Below, in pieces: positions 12,252 to 24,931 of a DNA stretch of 64,000 nucleotides. The DNA is taken from NCBI GenBank assembly GCA_023853785.1, contig JAJIRX010000792.1:1-64000 (forward strand), written 5' to 3'. The notes beneath the pieces were generated by a model, which made no database searches, was not told the origin of the DNA, and saw nothing but the letters and a program-made list of their open reading frames with translations. The stretch comes from Psilocybe azurescens. Its lineage: Eukaryota; Basidiomycota; Agaricomycetes; Agaricales; Agrocybaceae. The number at the start of each line of letters is the position of its first letter. Position 1 is the stretch's first letter. The position numbers were made by a program, and so were the translations under genes.

Positions 12252-14216
12252 TCAGACAGCAGAGTTCTGATAAACAGTATTGAAATGCATTTGGTTTGTG
12301 GAAGCATGGAAGCTGCGGCCAAAGGTATTGACAGTGCTCCACCTGAAATATTGTCAGCCAATAAAACCCAGTGGCACAAGAAATAGAGCACACCTGGAGC
12401 CAGAAGACGTAAAAGAAGGATCATTAAAGTCATCATAAACATTCGAGAAAGGAGGTGTTATCGCGGAGAGGGATGTGTGCCTTGTATGTAACATAGGAGA
12501 GTATTCGACCCTCGGAAGGTTGCCAGATGTCCCAGCAACGCTGTGTTTGAAAGCTGTGACGTCCTGGTTCGTAGTACCGCCAAAAGAGTGTGCCCGAGCT
12601 AAGTGGCCAGATACCGCGGGGCGAGAAAAAAGGTCTGGTGAAGTATAAGACATGGCTGGGTTTTTTCAAGAACATCAGATAGCGCTGTGAGGAACTGGTC
12701 CGACTGCAGGACATTGGATACTGGTGGTTTGACGTAGCGCACTTCAATGCGATGATTTCCATACAATTGTCCAGTAAGGCTCTCTTTTGCTTCCTGGGCG
12801 ACACTGGCACGAGAATATTGTACGAGAACTGACAAGGTGCCTACTGGCGACACATGTACAATCTCTAGCTTCTCAATATGACCGAAAGGAACAAACAGCG
12901 GGTTAAGATCCTGTGCTTGGGAGAATAGCAATGTCGGCAGATTGGAGACCAGCAAGGATGTAGTGGGCATAGAAACAGTAGTCACAGGAGTAGGACCCGC
13001 ATCGGGCGACTCTATTGGAGAGTCAGACGAATCAGATGAGCTAAGACTGCCCCTTTCATGGAGCTTTGGACTAGGACTAGATAGATGAGAACGTGAGTCA
13101 AGAAGCATAGCTCGATCGCCTCCATCTAGAAATCCTATAGGAATAATTATATTATATACAGGTATATGCAAATTGTCGTGTCCCGACTAACCTTGAGATC
13201 GCTGAACAACTGCCCAAGAAACGTCGATGGAGTGGCCTCTGATAAATAGATTAACTAATCCCAGTTGAACTTGAACGCATGATCTGCACTTACTTGATTG
13301 ACGTATGGGTCAGTGCCAGCATGGCTCGATTTGCTTCCTCGTGCGTGGACATGACCACAAAACCTCTTCGCCTGGATGAGTTATCTACAGTCGCCAATAT
13401 TACGCAGTGCGAAACAGAGCCGTACTGCGCAAACAGGGCACTAAACTCGTTTCTGAAGACGATTGAGGCAGCTTCAAGAAATCTTGGGTCACCACTTACT
13501 TAGTGAGAGCAAATGGGAGTCCAAGTACATAAAGGTTTCGACGATCATCCATCGACATCTTGTTCATCCGATTCATTGGGGAAGTCATTGTTAACGCAGA
13601 TACGGCTCTGCAAATAAGTTTTGTCAGGTAGACATTTTGTGATATACCACGCGTCTCGCGCATAAACTTCAGTTAAGTTCCTGGAGATTTTATGCGCAAA
13701 CAGTGGCCCGAATTCCTGATTATAAAACTTACAGAGGAACACCGGCCACTTTGTATCCGTTCAGGCACAAAGCTTTACTGAATGGGAATCAGAAAATATT
13801 CTGAGAAAATGGAGTCTAGGACTTACGTCGCAGAATCACGACTAAAAATGTGATTTCAAGGTGTGCAATTGGCGCATCTCTGATATCCTGGAAGCTGCGA
13901 ACCTCCCCCTGATGGATGAGGCATCAGACGAGAGGCAGGCGAACAGAGAAAACGCACCAATCAGAGTATTAAAAAGAGAAACCACTTCACGCCTGTTGAC
14001 TGATAAGTATAGGTCAGATATCTATCACGACACAAAACATTACATAGAATGCTACTCACCATGACCAGGGATGTTTTCAACGCTGATTGTGTTGGTCGGG
14101 CGGTTATTGAAATCGAACAACGCCCCGTTCTCCGCTGTGAGCGATTTTCCAGGGAACTGAGCCGCTATATTATTAGTTAGATTAACTCGCTCAAGGCGAT
14201 ATTTCGCGGATTGCAT
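12252..14216 (-). CDS. RNA-binding protein with three RRM domains
   Basis: Spliced protein of about 480 residues. Introns are at 14000-14059, 13909-13957, 13778-13826, 13608-13732, 13453-13499, 13239-13293, 13135-13191 and 12343-12393. RRM1 begins with TISVENIPGH and continues through GEVRSFQDIRDAP to NGYKVAGVPL. RRM2 has RNP2-like NLYVLGLPF and RNP1-like RRRGFVVMS. A Ser/Pro-rich linker precedes RRM3, which starts TTSLLVSNLPTLLF and ends near YGNHRIEVRYVKPP. The C-terminus is Ser/Thr-rich and disordered. The RRM arrangement recalls Mei2-like or splicing-type proteins, but I cannot name the orthologue. One-base gaps at T-runs 12661-12666 and 13844-13848 interrupt the frame. The start at 14216 is the first ATG of an open frame that crosses no splice site; an additional upstream exon is possible. 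Confidence 0.8.
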
Positions 14217-14834
14217 GGGCAAAGAGCTGCTTTGGTGGTATGTGAAGCTTGAATGTGGTAGCGAACAGCGACCTCTTCCTGTGTTTGTTCAAGGCGTTAT
14301 TAAGGGAATCGTTGCGAAAGATCAAGACCGAAGTCAAAGAAAAGAAGCTATCCGAAGGTCCAAGCTATGGACTATATGGTGGCGGGTTGAAAGATGCAAT
14401 ATACGATGGTGGCCAGCAACTAAGACTGTAACTTGCTATTTCGAGCCCGAAGGGTACTCGCGGACCTTCAATAGTCGGCACGGGGATCTTACTGTCTCTG
14501 TTCTTTTTTAAACCACACACTCAGTGTAAGTAGTCCGTGTCTCAGTACATAGGTACATACTTGCAAGTAATATTTGTGAGAAACGCTACTGCGACAGCCA
14601 AAGAAGAACATGAAACTCTTATGATCTCCAAGAAGCTGTTATCATTTTAAATAAAGTAGATTGCATTCAATTGGTTCAGGAGGGTTGTTCGCGAGGACTG
14701 TGCCACTTCGCACGGTGTTCTTGGTTAGCCAGATGCGCCTACTTCAAGGCCATCATCAGAGTACAAAATCCACCCACAAGAAGATTCATTTCACTGTCTA
14801 ATGAATGATGAACGTTCATTCCACCGGTCGTATT
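14217..14834. other. intergenic, no gene resolved
   Basis: Shared flank between the RRM gene and HSBP1. The part nearest the RRM start has an open frame on the minus strand that could be a further 5' exon, but I could not connect it convincingly. The rest shows nothing recognisable. Confidence 0.4.
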
Positions 14835-15314
14835 TTACTGCAGGCCACTATCACTCCTCCTTATCACACCCGGCGTGCCAGGTGAAGGAGATTGCGGTAC
14901 GCTAACATCTCCATTGATAATGTCTTGTATTGAGGCTTCCAGTGCATCTACTCGTGTGGACATCTGATTCACTAAATATAAGAAATATCAAATCAGCACG
15001 TCCTCAACAAAATACGAGAACGATCACAAACTTCTATCCAAAATCTGGGTCGACATATCATCAAATTTCGTATCTAGCTGCTCTAACAGCGTTTCAACCT
15101 ATTCACAGTCGGCCTTTCAGGAAAGATCATATGTGAGAATTAATAGGAGCCCTACAAACGCTGTCAGTTCATGGGGGCTTGAGATATCGTTTGGAGCAAT
15201 TGTTCCCAATTTTGAGGGCATTTGCTTCTTTGTTGCAACGGGTGTCTTATCCTTGTCTGCTTCTGAGGACTTGGAAGGCGTTGCTGGGACTTTCAAAGGC
15301 TGAGCTGAAGGCAT
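14835..15314 (-). CDS. HSBP1: heat shock factor-binding protein 1 (HSBP1)
   Basis: Small coiled-coil protein. The spliced product is about 120 residues, with introns at 15099-15155 and 14972-15031. The core reads ELTAFVETLLEQLDTKFDDM, then QILDRMNQMSTRVDALEASI, then QDIINGD, which is the near-invariant HSBP1 heptad-repeat region. In animals HSBP1 binds the trimeric heat-shock factor HSF1 and dampens its activity. The N-terminal extension (about 45 residues, Lys/Pro/Ser-rich) and a short Pro/Ser-rich tail are outside the conserved core. The frame is intact. The start at 15314 is the only ATG in frame with the core. Confidence 0.9.
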
Positions 15315-15738
15315 AATTACTTGACCCAGTGAGGTGGTTGATTAGAAAGGGGTTCTCGGCCCTTGGTTCGGCACACATCTGGGTTACAAGTTGACAACAC
15401 GCCATCAATGTCAAAAACAAATACGGCGTGAATGCACCCGGGCCGCCATAGTAACTGGATAGTGACTTGTTTCTGTCTTGTTTTTGCCGCCTTCGAGCCA
15501 CTTTTGAATGTCCTTTTCTCAGATACTGTTGGCGCGCCCTGAGCGGCATCGAATAAATGTCGATGATTTCAGGTAAACGTACAAGGCAATTGCAACTTAT
15601 TTGCGGGTACTGGCACCTCTAAGACACCTCAGAAACGTTCTAACCGCGTAATTTTATGCTTCAAATTAGAAGGTAGGTCCTACAAATGATAACTACAGGA
15701 TAAATATAATATACACTACCAGTAAGGACAACCTGAAT
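15315..15738. other. intergenic, small ORF of doubtful status
   Basis: A minus-strand frame 15247-15549 starts with a basic stretch and overlaps the HSBP1 start in another frame. It could be an upstream ORF in a 5' leader or chance. No other gene is visible. Confidence 0.35.
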
Positions 15739-16706
15739 TTAGCTTGTTCCACCTCCATTTGCCCCACCCACCACAATCAGCGAGGCTAATTGGATATAAA
15801 TCAAATTGAGCTGCTGGAGGTTGCCTATCTCAGACGACGAGACTGTGCCAGTAGCAGTGTCCGAGGCAGTGGCTGCACTTCCAGATAGAGAAGCGCTACC
15901 CAACGAAGATGAAGATGAAGAAAAAGTGGATGAGGTAGCAGAAGAGTGTTTGGAGCTTGTTTCATGCGTTGCTGTGGAGGATACATGTGTAGACTTGGGC
16001 GCTGGAGGATCATGGTGTGCAGTCGTCTTCGGAGGAGGAGGAGCCGCTGATCCTCCGAAGTTCCAAGAGCCCGTCAAGACACCGGCGCTTTCTGATGCAA
16101 AGAAATCAAAAAGCCCGCGGGAGAAGTCTAGGCCTGCAAACGGACAGCCTTCACACTTGTTTCAAATGCATTAGAGAAAGTTGAATGGCATGGTATGTTA
16201 CGACATGGACAAACCTCGTCGACAATCTGGGCAGAGTGAGTTTTAGAGCCAACAGAGATAGTGATGGTCTCAAAGCAATGAGAACCTCCTGCGTATTGCT
16301 GTTTAATGAAAAATGAGCTCCAAATTCTGCTAAAATCGTCGTTCAGACAAAGAGGGACTTACTTCAGTATTTATAGCAACGATCTACACGAATGATTAAA
16401 TGAGTACGAGTACTCGTCCATGTTACCGTCCTCCAATAATCCATGAAGAAAACTCACAAAGTCACTGTTCGAGTTGGTCTTCCCACATGCACCAAGACCC
16501 GCATCGTAGAATGTGAATCTTGCTCCATCAAAGCGTCTTTCCAAACTTCTTGAGGTGATATTTTGCTCAACCACGGCAGCAGATACTGCACGGGCTGAAT
16601 GATGCTTGTGCGCCGACACGTTTTCACGGTGGTGTATGCTGAAGGCGCCGACATAGCTACCTAGCAGCGCCAAATTAAGTATGAGGGCAGCTTTGAGTTC
16701 GAGCAT
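15739..16706 (-). CDS. secreted RlpA-like double-psi beta-barrel protein
   Basis: About 256 residues after splicing of 16384-16457, 16299-16362 and 16156-16214. The ATG at 16706 gives a signal peptide (LKAALILNLALLGSYVGAFS). A His/Ala-rich propeptide-like segment comes next, then the barrel domain: RFDGARFTFYDAGLGACG, IVAINTEQYAGGSHC and QIVDECEGCPFAGLDFSRGL. This DPBB/RlpA-like fold is shared with barwin and expansin-related proteins, which are secreted and often act at cell walls; catalytic activity is not implied. The tail is a long Ser/Thr-rich, O-glycosylation-type stretch ending in a hydrophobic segment, so membrane or GPI attachment is possible. The third intron uses an unusual AAG acceptor. 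Confidence 0.82.
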
Positions 16707-17591
16707 CTTTGCAGTTAAGATAACCGAATTAAAGGATGCGGAAGCTGTGTAAAAACGATATACTTGAAGGAAAAAGAAGGTGTATAAAAGAGTGACCAGT
16801 AAGTCCTAGATAGAAATAAGCAGTATGAATGTAGGGAAATAAAAGATGTGTGTGCGAAAAGAGGACTTGGTCGCTACCGTGTATTTTATTTCTACAAGCA
16901 TCATTTATGTCTCGACGTCTCGGACTACGACTGACTCTGACATGTCTAAAAATATCCTCCAATTTCAAGTTCAAAGGAGACTCTAAGCAATGATATATGA
17001 TTACATAAAGAGTCAAAGGCAGAATTATGCTGACTTCGACGCCGAGAATGATGGGCCGACGCTCAAGTATCTAATGGCAGCAACCCGGTCAGTGCGAGTA
17101 CTTGATCTACAAAGCCATTACAAAGACATGTGTTACTATGCCTGAGAGTACTGCATTGCATCATGCCATAAAGAGCGCTGATATATTCAACATATCTGCA
17201 CGCTCAGCTATTCCAAAACTGAGTTTGAATATCTGAAAGTACAGAGTAAGTCAAATAACACGCGCGTTGCCACAAAAATGATAAACTACCTTTTTCGGAT
17301 TGTTTTCAGATGTGGCGCATTATTGAGTGCGGTTTTGTTGATGCCCAAGACCAGAACTCTGGCATCTTTCAAGCATAATATGGATGTGCATCGACTGTCT
17401 TTTAAATTAGCTGGCATGAATGACAATTCGTTGTATCAGAGATAACTCTATTTATTCCTAGCGTAATATCAATATGAGACGGTACGGGGTGCAGCATTTT
17501 CAGATTGTTGGCAAGCAAGTACCAAGTGAGAAATAGAAGACACTATCTCCTTACACGGTGTCTCGAGAGCAAGCAAAGATTACAAGGGGTT
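16707..17591. other. intergenic, no gene seen
   Basis: Upstream flank of the double-psi barrel gene. A TATAAAAG string occurs near 16783. Open frames here are short and lack splice context. Confidence 0.5.
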
Positions 17592-18288
17592 TCAAATCTC
17601 AGTGAGCGCCGCTAGAGCCGTCTTCATTTTGCGCACAAAATCTCCTAGCTTCGCCCGAGTTTGTTCTAAATCAATCATCAAAAGCCAGAAAATATAAGCT
17701 TACGCTGCCCGTCACACTAAGAAAGAATAACAGAAAATGGAAATAGAAAGAGTATACAAGGCAGAACAAGTGCATACCGAAGATTTTGAGACGTATGAAT
17801 GAAGACGAGGAAAAGGAAGAGGGGAAGGAAGGTGTCGGTGAGCACATGCCTTGTTCTCTTTCAGTGTCCATGATATGGGAGATCTGGTCTTCGAGCTTCT
17901 GACTCTCGAGAGTAGCTTCATGCTTGGGACGCGCCGCTGCCCACGCATGGGTTTCGAGGATGGCTTTGAGGAGCATTTCGCTTAGTTCTTCATGCAAAAA
18001 ATCATCAATGTTATCATTTAAGACTTCTATTGTGCATATATGCGCCTTATAAACGCATAGCGGACCTTGTTCGAACTTTGCATCTCTGGAAGTCTCGTTC
18101 CCAAATGGCTGCACCACCAGATTTTGTGCATCGAATTGAAGAAACTGCTCCGATATCACTTCCGCTAATGGTCGTTCCAGACCTTGGTTCTTTGGCACAG
18201 TGTGCCTTTCTTGATTGGAGAGTACTGGTGGTGTTGTGACTTGAGTACAGGTCGGACTTGAGGTCGTCATGTCAGAGGAAGTTTCCAT
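17592..18288 (-). CDS. small helical protein of unknown function
   Basis: Two exons joined across a 112-nt intron at 17666-17777 give about 195 residues. Exon 1 starts with a Ser/Thr/Pro-rich, disordered N-terminus. A helical middle follows, with DDFLHEELSEMLLKAILE and a Lys/Glu-rich coiled-coil-like stretch. Exon 2 adds an amphipathic helix (RAKLGDFVRKMKTALAAL). Reading through the intron instead gives a hydrophobic tail, which I reject because the donor (GTATGC), acceptor (TTTAG) and downstream helix fit better. I do not recognise the family; a small kinetochore or centromere-type helical subunit is one guess, without support beyond composition. Confidence 0.6.
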
Positions 18289-18824
18289 GATTGATTAGAG
18301 ATGTTAAGGAAGAATGGTGACAGAAAGAGGACAAAGAAATGGCAGGCGCAATGATTTAAGTTCTCAAATACGTTTGGCTTCTAAGGCGAATGCCAAGTAC
18401 AATACTTAGTACTTACATAAGGGGGTTACCCTAAGGTTACGTCTTTTCTGTCTGTCGCAGCTCTACTTCAGTCTTCGTGGCTGCGCCACTCCGAAGGTCA
18501 TTTCAACCCTGCACCAGCGCCCATGACTAAGCGGGACTAAGTCCGAAAATGACGAGAAGAACGAATTTCGAAGCCCTTACGATACTTTCCTTGACGTCTT
18601 CCACAACCAACTTTACGAATTCAGGCCTTACTGGTTTCTGTGATGTCCAAAAGATAACGGTACAACATGTCATTCGAAAGAGATCCGACTATCAATGAAG
18701 TAGTTTTATCTGTACGTACAACTACAAACTCTTGTTCGTCTACGCGTGCAAATCGTAACAAGGAACTTATACATTAATGTTGAATGGGTATGGGTAGGAA
18801 TGTATGAAATTAGAGGCAATGTCA
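18289..18824. other. intergenic, no gene seen
   Basis: Flank between the small helical protein gene and the 3' end of the MFS gene. Nothing recognisable on either strand. Confidence 0.5.
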
Positions 18825-20884
18825 TTAGAAGTTGGCATATTTTGATTTAGCCCTGATTTTTGCACCATACTTCCATAGGTACCACAGTCCTGGCCAGAAC
18901 GCGATTGTGATACCAGCAAGAAGAGAGCAGCCGCCGCCAACACCGATCGATGTGTATAGTGATCTACCGAAGAGTCTGAAAGAAGACAAATGTGTTAATC
19001 AAAACAATGATATCAGCATACTTCGTTTGAAGACTTACGGGAATGCTCCACCGAGGACAGCCCTGAATAGACCGTTGCCTGCCAAGATCGATGCCGCGTA
19101 TCTGGGATAGGACATAGGCATATACACTACGGCACCTTGGAAAATAAGGAAGAGACTAGAAAGATTCGTCAGCGTCATGTTTGGTGTCTCGGGGCATAAA
19201 AATTATTGACATACCCAGGCAAGAACAAAGCAGCACCGATAGTGGGTGCAATCCAGGGAATGTCTGCACGGGCAGTCCAACCAAAGATGAACAGAGCGAT
19301 AGGTCCGAAAGGAGCCGCGAAAAGAGCAATCGTGAGCCGCGATTCCGGAATGATTGTGCCAGTACGAAGGAACGTCGCTTCAATGACGTATTTGTTGTAC
19401 AGGAGGTAACAAATGCCAGTGAGGCAAGCCGTGATCAAAAGTCCCAAGAACGGTAGTGCAGAAGCGCCAAGGCCGAAATGGTAAATGTCGACATAGACAA
19501 CAGGGAAGGCCTCGAACCACACTGTGGATAAAGGATTAGGATGATACGGCACAGAAAAAAGGAAGTGTGGATTCTTACAGTAGAAGATCGCATATCCAAG
19601 GGCGATATATAGATCGAGATAGAGAATAACCGGCTCAGTCATGAGTTGGAAGGGCCTTATCAATGACTCGACGAGGATAGTGGAAAACTGCAGGTGGGCT
19701 TGTCTGACTTCACTCTCACTAGAAAGCTCCTGAATTCCAGTCCTTGCCCGGATACGTCTCGCACGTCGGAGGAGGATGGTCTCCGCATTGGTTTCAGGGT
19801 ACCAAAAGATCAAAACGAGGAGAGTGAAACCGGTGAGCCAGAGAAGTTCATAAATGGGCCATTTCCACCCATTCGCTGCAGCTGCGTAGCCACCCATGAT
19901 GGGACCGATGAGAGCTAACGACGCAGGCGCTTAAGTACATTATTTCGAAAAGTTCATAGGATGAAGGCTTACGTCCGCAAAGCGCAGTAACACTCCACAA
20001 TACCATGGCATTGGGAAGTTTGATAAAGTGGAACCTGTGTGACGACAGTAAGCCTCAGAAGATGTACATAATATATTGAACACCTACATATCCTGGATAG
20101 TTGCGCCACCGCTTGCAAGTGCCGGGCGAGCCGAAAAAAGCCAGCAAGGAAACGCATGGCAAGCAAGGTATGAATGTTATTGGCAAACAGAGTAGGGACC
20201 TGCAGAGCGACATATATTATCAAGGTAATGATGTATATCGGCCTTCGACCGATGGAGGGAATTTCGGAGAGTGGACTGAGAAACATGGGTCCAATTCCAT
20301 ATGCAATAACGTATAGGGATAATCCGGCTGTGGCAGTTGTTTGTCCAACGTTGAAGGTCGTCATAACATCAGGAATGGATGCAGTGCTGCAAACTCGTCA
20401 ACTTCGGCGCTTAATCATAGGAAAGAATGTCGCTCACTAGATAGCGGACCCAGTATAAACACTAGTTGTTAGAAGACAGGTCAGAGCAACAACAAAGCAA
20501 CGCTTGGTTAAAGACCAATTCCTAGAAATACGGTCAACTATTAGATACCGTTGAGATATCGCGTGTATTAAAAACCTACATTGGATTTTCTTGATCATTG
20601 TCATCGTACCAACCTACGACAGGTTTTTCGGGAACAGCAGCTTTCTCCGGGACAAGTCCCTTCTCGATCTCCCCAGAATCCCTCGATGAAGGAGTGTGCA
20701 CTCCAGGGGCATCGGTAGCGACTTTGTCTCTCTGCTTGACGTCTGCGCTGTTCCTTTGCTCTTTGGGTCGTAAATTGTCGGGAAGCACCCAGTCTGGACG
20801 TTGCTCTGGATGAGGAAATAGGCGTCCATTGGATATAGTATTAAGAAGACTCCCGACAGTCGAGTCTCTGAAGATATCGGACAT
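18825..20884 (-). CDS. MFS drug:H+ antiporter-type transporter
   Basis: About 540 residues, plasma-membrane type, of the fungal DHA1/Tpo1-like multidrug family. The N-terminal 100 residues are cytoplasmic and charged and end at WYDDNDQENPMNWSLTKR, the usual entry to TM1. Family motifs include PLSEIPSIGRRPIYI (loop 2-3 motif), MRFLAGFFG, CGPLIGPIMGGY and ARADIPWIAP. Introns are at 20522-20579, 20387-20437, 20035-20087, 19915-19972, 19522-19578, 19156-19214 and 18976-19038; the acceptor of the fourth could instead be at 19930. Two extra bases, one in the A-run 20134-20139 and one in the G/C run 20122-20126, break the frame just after LAGFFG. Substrate is not predictable from sequence. Confidence 0.87.
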
Positions 20885-21415
20885 GATAAGAAAAGACGGC
20901 GTAGAAAGTCGTTACAATGGTCAGGCTAGAGGAACTTGAGAGGAACGCAACCTCGGGGGTTACTTTTGCTGGCAAGTTGGAGGCTGCAGTATTTAAACAT
21001 AGCCGTCTGTCAGCATGCGCCCGTTAGAATCACTATAACTGACACAACACAACCGTGCGGCAAGTTAGCATCATTGCGACCGAAGAATCACCAGATTCTG
21101 AAGGCTGTTACATACGACTCTTACCAAGACCAATACAGAACCAAAGTGTGAGTTCGGGTAAATTTTGTTTTTTGACACTACAATTTAACCTATTATAGCC
21201 TATATTTAAATGTATTATGTGCAAATATGCCAATCAAGACAGTTACTATAAAATATGATTTTCATTTGGTCCGCATGTAAATTTTTGTCAGCATTCTTGC
21301 GCTCATCTCACTTGCTCCTATTAACTGCTCCTGACATCGTCTGAGAAGAATGTTCTGGACAAGGTCTTCTTTTAGAGAAGTGTTCTCGATACTCGATCCA
21401 GAAGGGCAACTCCGA

Positions 21416-21960
21416 CTAAACCGTATTGTGATAGTTCAAAGGTTTCCTTAAGGGCCGTATATACTTTCGATGTTCGATAACCTTTTCAAGCTGGTCAAAG
21501 AAGTCAACAATGTTTTCTCTTATGTAGTCCCTGGTAATCATCGCAAGGTGTCTCACATAGGCATTAGGACCGAGGTGGGTATAATCAAGGAGGAAAAGGC
21601 GATACGATACATATTAAGAAAACGTTATCTACACACATTCACTGATCCATATTCATTCGAGGGATGATTTTCCCAGATTCAAACTCTGTAGGGAGCATCT
21701 GTAGGAGATTTAGTACATGACGCGGAAATGAGCCCTCGCCGGCGAGTCGTATTTGGAATTCATTTCTTCCGTCTTCTTTGATCATGATGGCCGTCTTACA
21801 ACTGGTGGGTCTAATTCTGTTGCGCTGACAAAAGCTTTGCACTGTCAGTATATTCCCCATTGGTTCCCCGACTACTTAGATGATTGCTTACGGAGGCAGT
21901 TCTCATTGAAGCAACTGTCACATCTATTAATAGTACTATCATAGTGTCTAGACATATGGG
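21416..21960 (-). pseudogene. weak or degenerate gene, family unknown
   Basis: Two protein-like minus-strand stretches: one around 21655-21860 ending in LPTEFESGKIIPRMNMDQ, and one at 21416-21600 containing THLGPNAYVRHLAM and DYIRENIVDFFDQLEKVIEH. A GT..AG intron from about 21654 to 21533 would join them in frame, and an upstream intron (donor near 21890) is possible. However, the second stretch is open upstream only to a TAA, and no start is convincing. This could be a small lineage-specific gene, a relic, or a coincidence of open frames. I know no family for it. Confidence 0.3.
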
Positions 21961-22992
21961 CACAATTATGGACACATGGCGTAAACGGAGTGGCGTCCCA
22001 TCGTTTATGTCAGGATGACGTCCCTTCTATCTGACTAACGACTTTGAGAGTTTTTTTTGTTCGAATTTGTTTTTCTGGATGCGGTCAAATGTTCTTCCAG
22101 TTAGTAGTAGACTAAGTTCTAAGTTATATTGGACGATAGACGGAAATTTTCTGGTTACTACTGATAGAGACATAAACGCAAGAAATCACAGTTATTGAAA
22201 CAAGTTTCGGGGTTGTCCGATCCTTCAGGCGTGTGCATCAGTAAAAGAGTGCGGACCAAGTATACCCATAAAAGGTCCATGTGAGGTCCAAAAGGACCAA
22301 TGCCAAGATTTGGAATGTGAGCGGATTAACTTGGTGGGCTTCTTTTCACCTGATCTTCTGAGTGCAAAACACCCAGATTTTCATTCGGGAGCAAATCATT
22401 GACACATCTCAACCTAAACAACTAGAAGGACGCGGAGCAGTGAGAAACATGTGACAAATAAACCAGCAACGACTATAAAAGACTCCGAAGGCTGCGACCG
22501 AAGACCGACTCATGGAAGGATGTGTATATTTGACCTGATAGGAGGATTTAAGTACCACAATGTGAAATCTACCCAGTATATCGACGATATGTTGAGGACT
22601 GCCTAACAAGGCGACCTCAAGTAAAAAATGTCTATAAAAGGAAAAAATCACCTATTTACGCTGGTCAGGGCTGCGTCAAAACCCATTGGGATTGAGCTAC
22701 TAAGCGAGTACAACCCCGGAGTGAGGGCGATCGTTTCTTACTACATAAGCTTGGCTTTCTCGTTAATTCAATTTCGTGGCGGATGCCGTGCGCCACAATA
22801 GCCACTTATTGCTACCAAAAAGGGCACATGAAACAGGCTCAAAATTGAGAGGACTGGTAGGATTTCAGGATACGAAATAGTGGAATATATCACGCGAGAG
22901 AGGAAAGTAGGTACAAGAGATCAGAGGAAACCTTCAATTTAAATAAATCCGTCTACACACATAGGCGGGACCAGTAACTAAAAAGAAAATGA
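21961..22992. other. intergenic, no gene seen
   Basis: AT-rich sequence with dense stops on both strands. It forms the 3' flank of the F-box/LRR gene. Confidence 0.5.
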
Positions 22993-24515
22993 TCACTCCC
23001 GAGGCCTCCATATCCCCCAATGCTTCGCCGAATGTTCCAGTAGATCAACACCGCCTTGTGATAGATCAATGATGAAGGACCGTGAGGTCGAAAGATCGAA
23101 AAGACTTTGTACAACATCTTTGTTAAAACAAACAGGTGTTTCAGAAGACTCAGATCCCGGGCTTTTTATATCCACCTGATGGAGCGGCCGCCTCCCCAAC
23201 TGCGAGTCAGGCTCATTTGGGGCTGGCTTTAATGAGATCTAGAATAAGTGCATACAAGGAATCATCCCATATAATACTATCGTCTTTGGTAATCATCACA
23301 GAGTTGAGCTCTGGAAGGAATGCCTCTTCAAGTATTCTGTTCGATGTCTGCAAGAAAGAAGTATCCTCGAGAAGGACAAGAAGTTCGCGAATGTCGATTA
23401 CACAAGATTGCAGTTCTAGCTCGTTAAGAAATGGGTTTTTTTGCAACAGCCTGATCAATTCCTCATAAGTGTACCGCACCACGCTGAGTGTCAGGTCTCT
23501 CAAGCGGCAAGAAGAGCGACAGACCAGGGCTTCGATGTTGGCCAAGATCGAGTGATAGGGCATGTTATACAGCCTGAGGGTCTTCAAACCTGGAAGTATC
23601 AGACTATCAAAAAACCATTCGAGGTCATGGCCCTCATAGTATCCCCCCAAAATGAAGTTGCTGTAGCTCGTGATGTACGATGGGGAGATTATCCAATGAG
23701 AACTGGTCTGTCGGATCCAGATCCCCAAAACCAGAAATTATGCATATCACCAACTGTGGCGCTTGGCGCAGAAGTTCGATAAGGTCGTCGAGCCGTATTT
23801 TGTCCACGATAATGGCTTTGGTGATGTTGCTCCAATTGATTTTGATTGACTTGAACCAAAAGTGTGTCGTATGGATAAAGGAAGGCCGAGATTCAGCGCC
23901 CATCATTGTAAATGGTGGATTGTCAAAGCCATGAAGATCAAAATCATAATCTGCCGTAGTTAATAACAGCCTGTCAATGATGGGGGCCCCTTGTGGACCT
24001 CCACTGAAAAGTGGAAATAGCGCAGGTGGGCATATAAGATGGAGGTACTCCCATTGGTGAGAGTGTCCATTTACCACAGAAGCAAGACGACCCAGTACAC
24101 TTTTGGGATTTGAGATTGCTGCTTGACCGTTGTCCGGATTGTTACTGAATACTATAATAATTTTGAGTGGGAGTTGACCGGACCTACTCAGACACTCCTC
24201 GGCGACTTCAACGCTAAGCAAATCATCAAGTCGACGTGGTTTAATGACGATGAATCCCCATAGCTGAGGCGATGACCATGCAATGCTACGCCAAGTCTGA
24301 CAAACAGCCCCAAGAAGCAATGGAAGGCATATGTTGGTTTTGGGTTTTTCCGTTTGTTCGTAACTCCACTTCGCCAACAAATTGGCAAGAAAACAAGAAA
24401 CGTAAGACTCAAAGATGACGGCCATTATTTCCGGTGGAAGCTTCTCGTGGATGAGTGGTCGAGTCGAGATATCGTCGACGAGCGTCGATCGAGCCGAAAC
24501 TTTTCTGCGAGCCAT
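22993..24515 (-). CDS. F-box/LRR-type protein
   Basis: Intronless gene of about 500 residues starting at the ATG at 24515 (MARRKVSARSTLVDD). An F-box-like segment near residue 25 (EKLPPEIMAVIFESYVSCF) leads to CQTWRSIAWSSPQLWGFI, the usual Agaricomycete F-box layout. Leucine-rich repeats follow (GLKTLRLYNMPYHS, NPFLNELELQSCVID). Such proteins usually recruit substrates to SCF ubiquitin ligases; the target is unknown. The frame breaks twice. An extra base in the C-run 23643-23648 interrupts HFGG-YYEGHD. A second near 23216-23222 would otherwise stop the protein at KASPK, whereas removing one base continues it to 22993. I read both as assembly indels. Confidence 0.72.
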
Positions 24516-24931
24516 TTGGTATGAGAGATGATGCGCAAATAGCACGGCGTGTGGATTATAAAAAATTAAGATGAAGGATGGGTTTTGGATTGAAGAGTAC
24601 AAGAAGATTGTTGATTGACGCCTGAGGTAGAGGGGGGGATGGACGACGGCAGAAGTGCGTGATGGCGGTTCGTGGGCGATTCTATTTATAAATTCAGTCG
24701 CAATTGTCTTACTATGGCCCATGCTTCAAAAACCGTGGCACATATCGCGATCATAGCAACGAGCTGGCCCTCAAATTTTCAGGGCCCTCTCGAGGTCCAT
24801 TCAAGGCAGCCAAGACCAAAATGAAAGGCAAACAATAATTTAGTGGCAAAACAGCCATACAGTACGCCAATACGTACAATTAGAATAAGTTAAGTCCAGG
24901 TATCGTACAATGACATCCATTCATCTATTCA
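24516..24931. other. intergenic, no gene seen
   Basis: Promoter side of the F-box gene, and 3' flank of the glycosyltransferase-like gene. The frame upstream of the F-box ATG is open to 24722, but its extra residues look untranslated. Confidence 0.5.
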
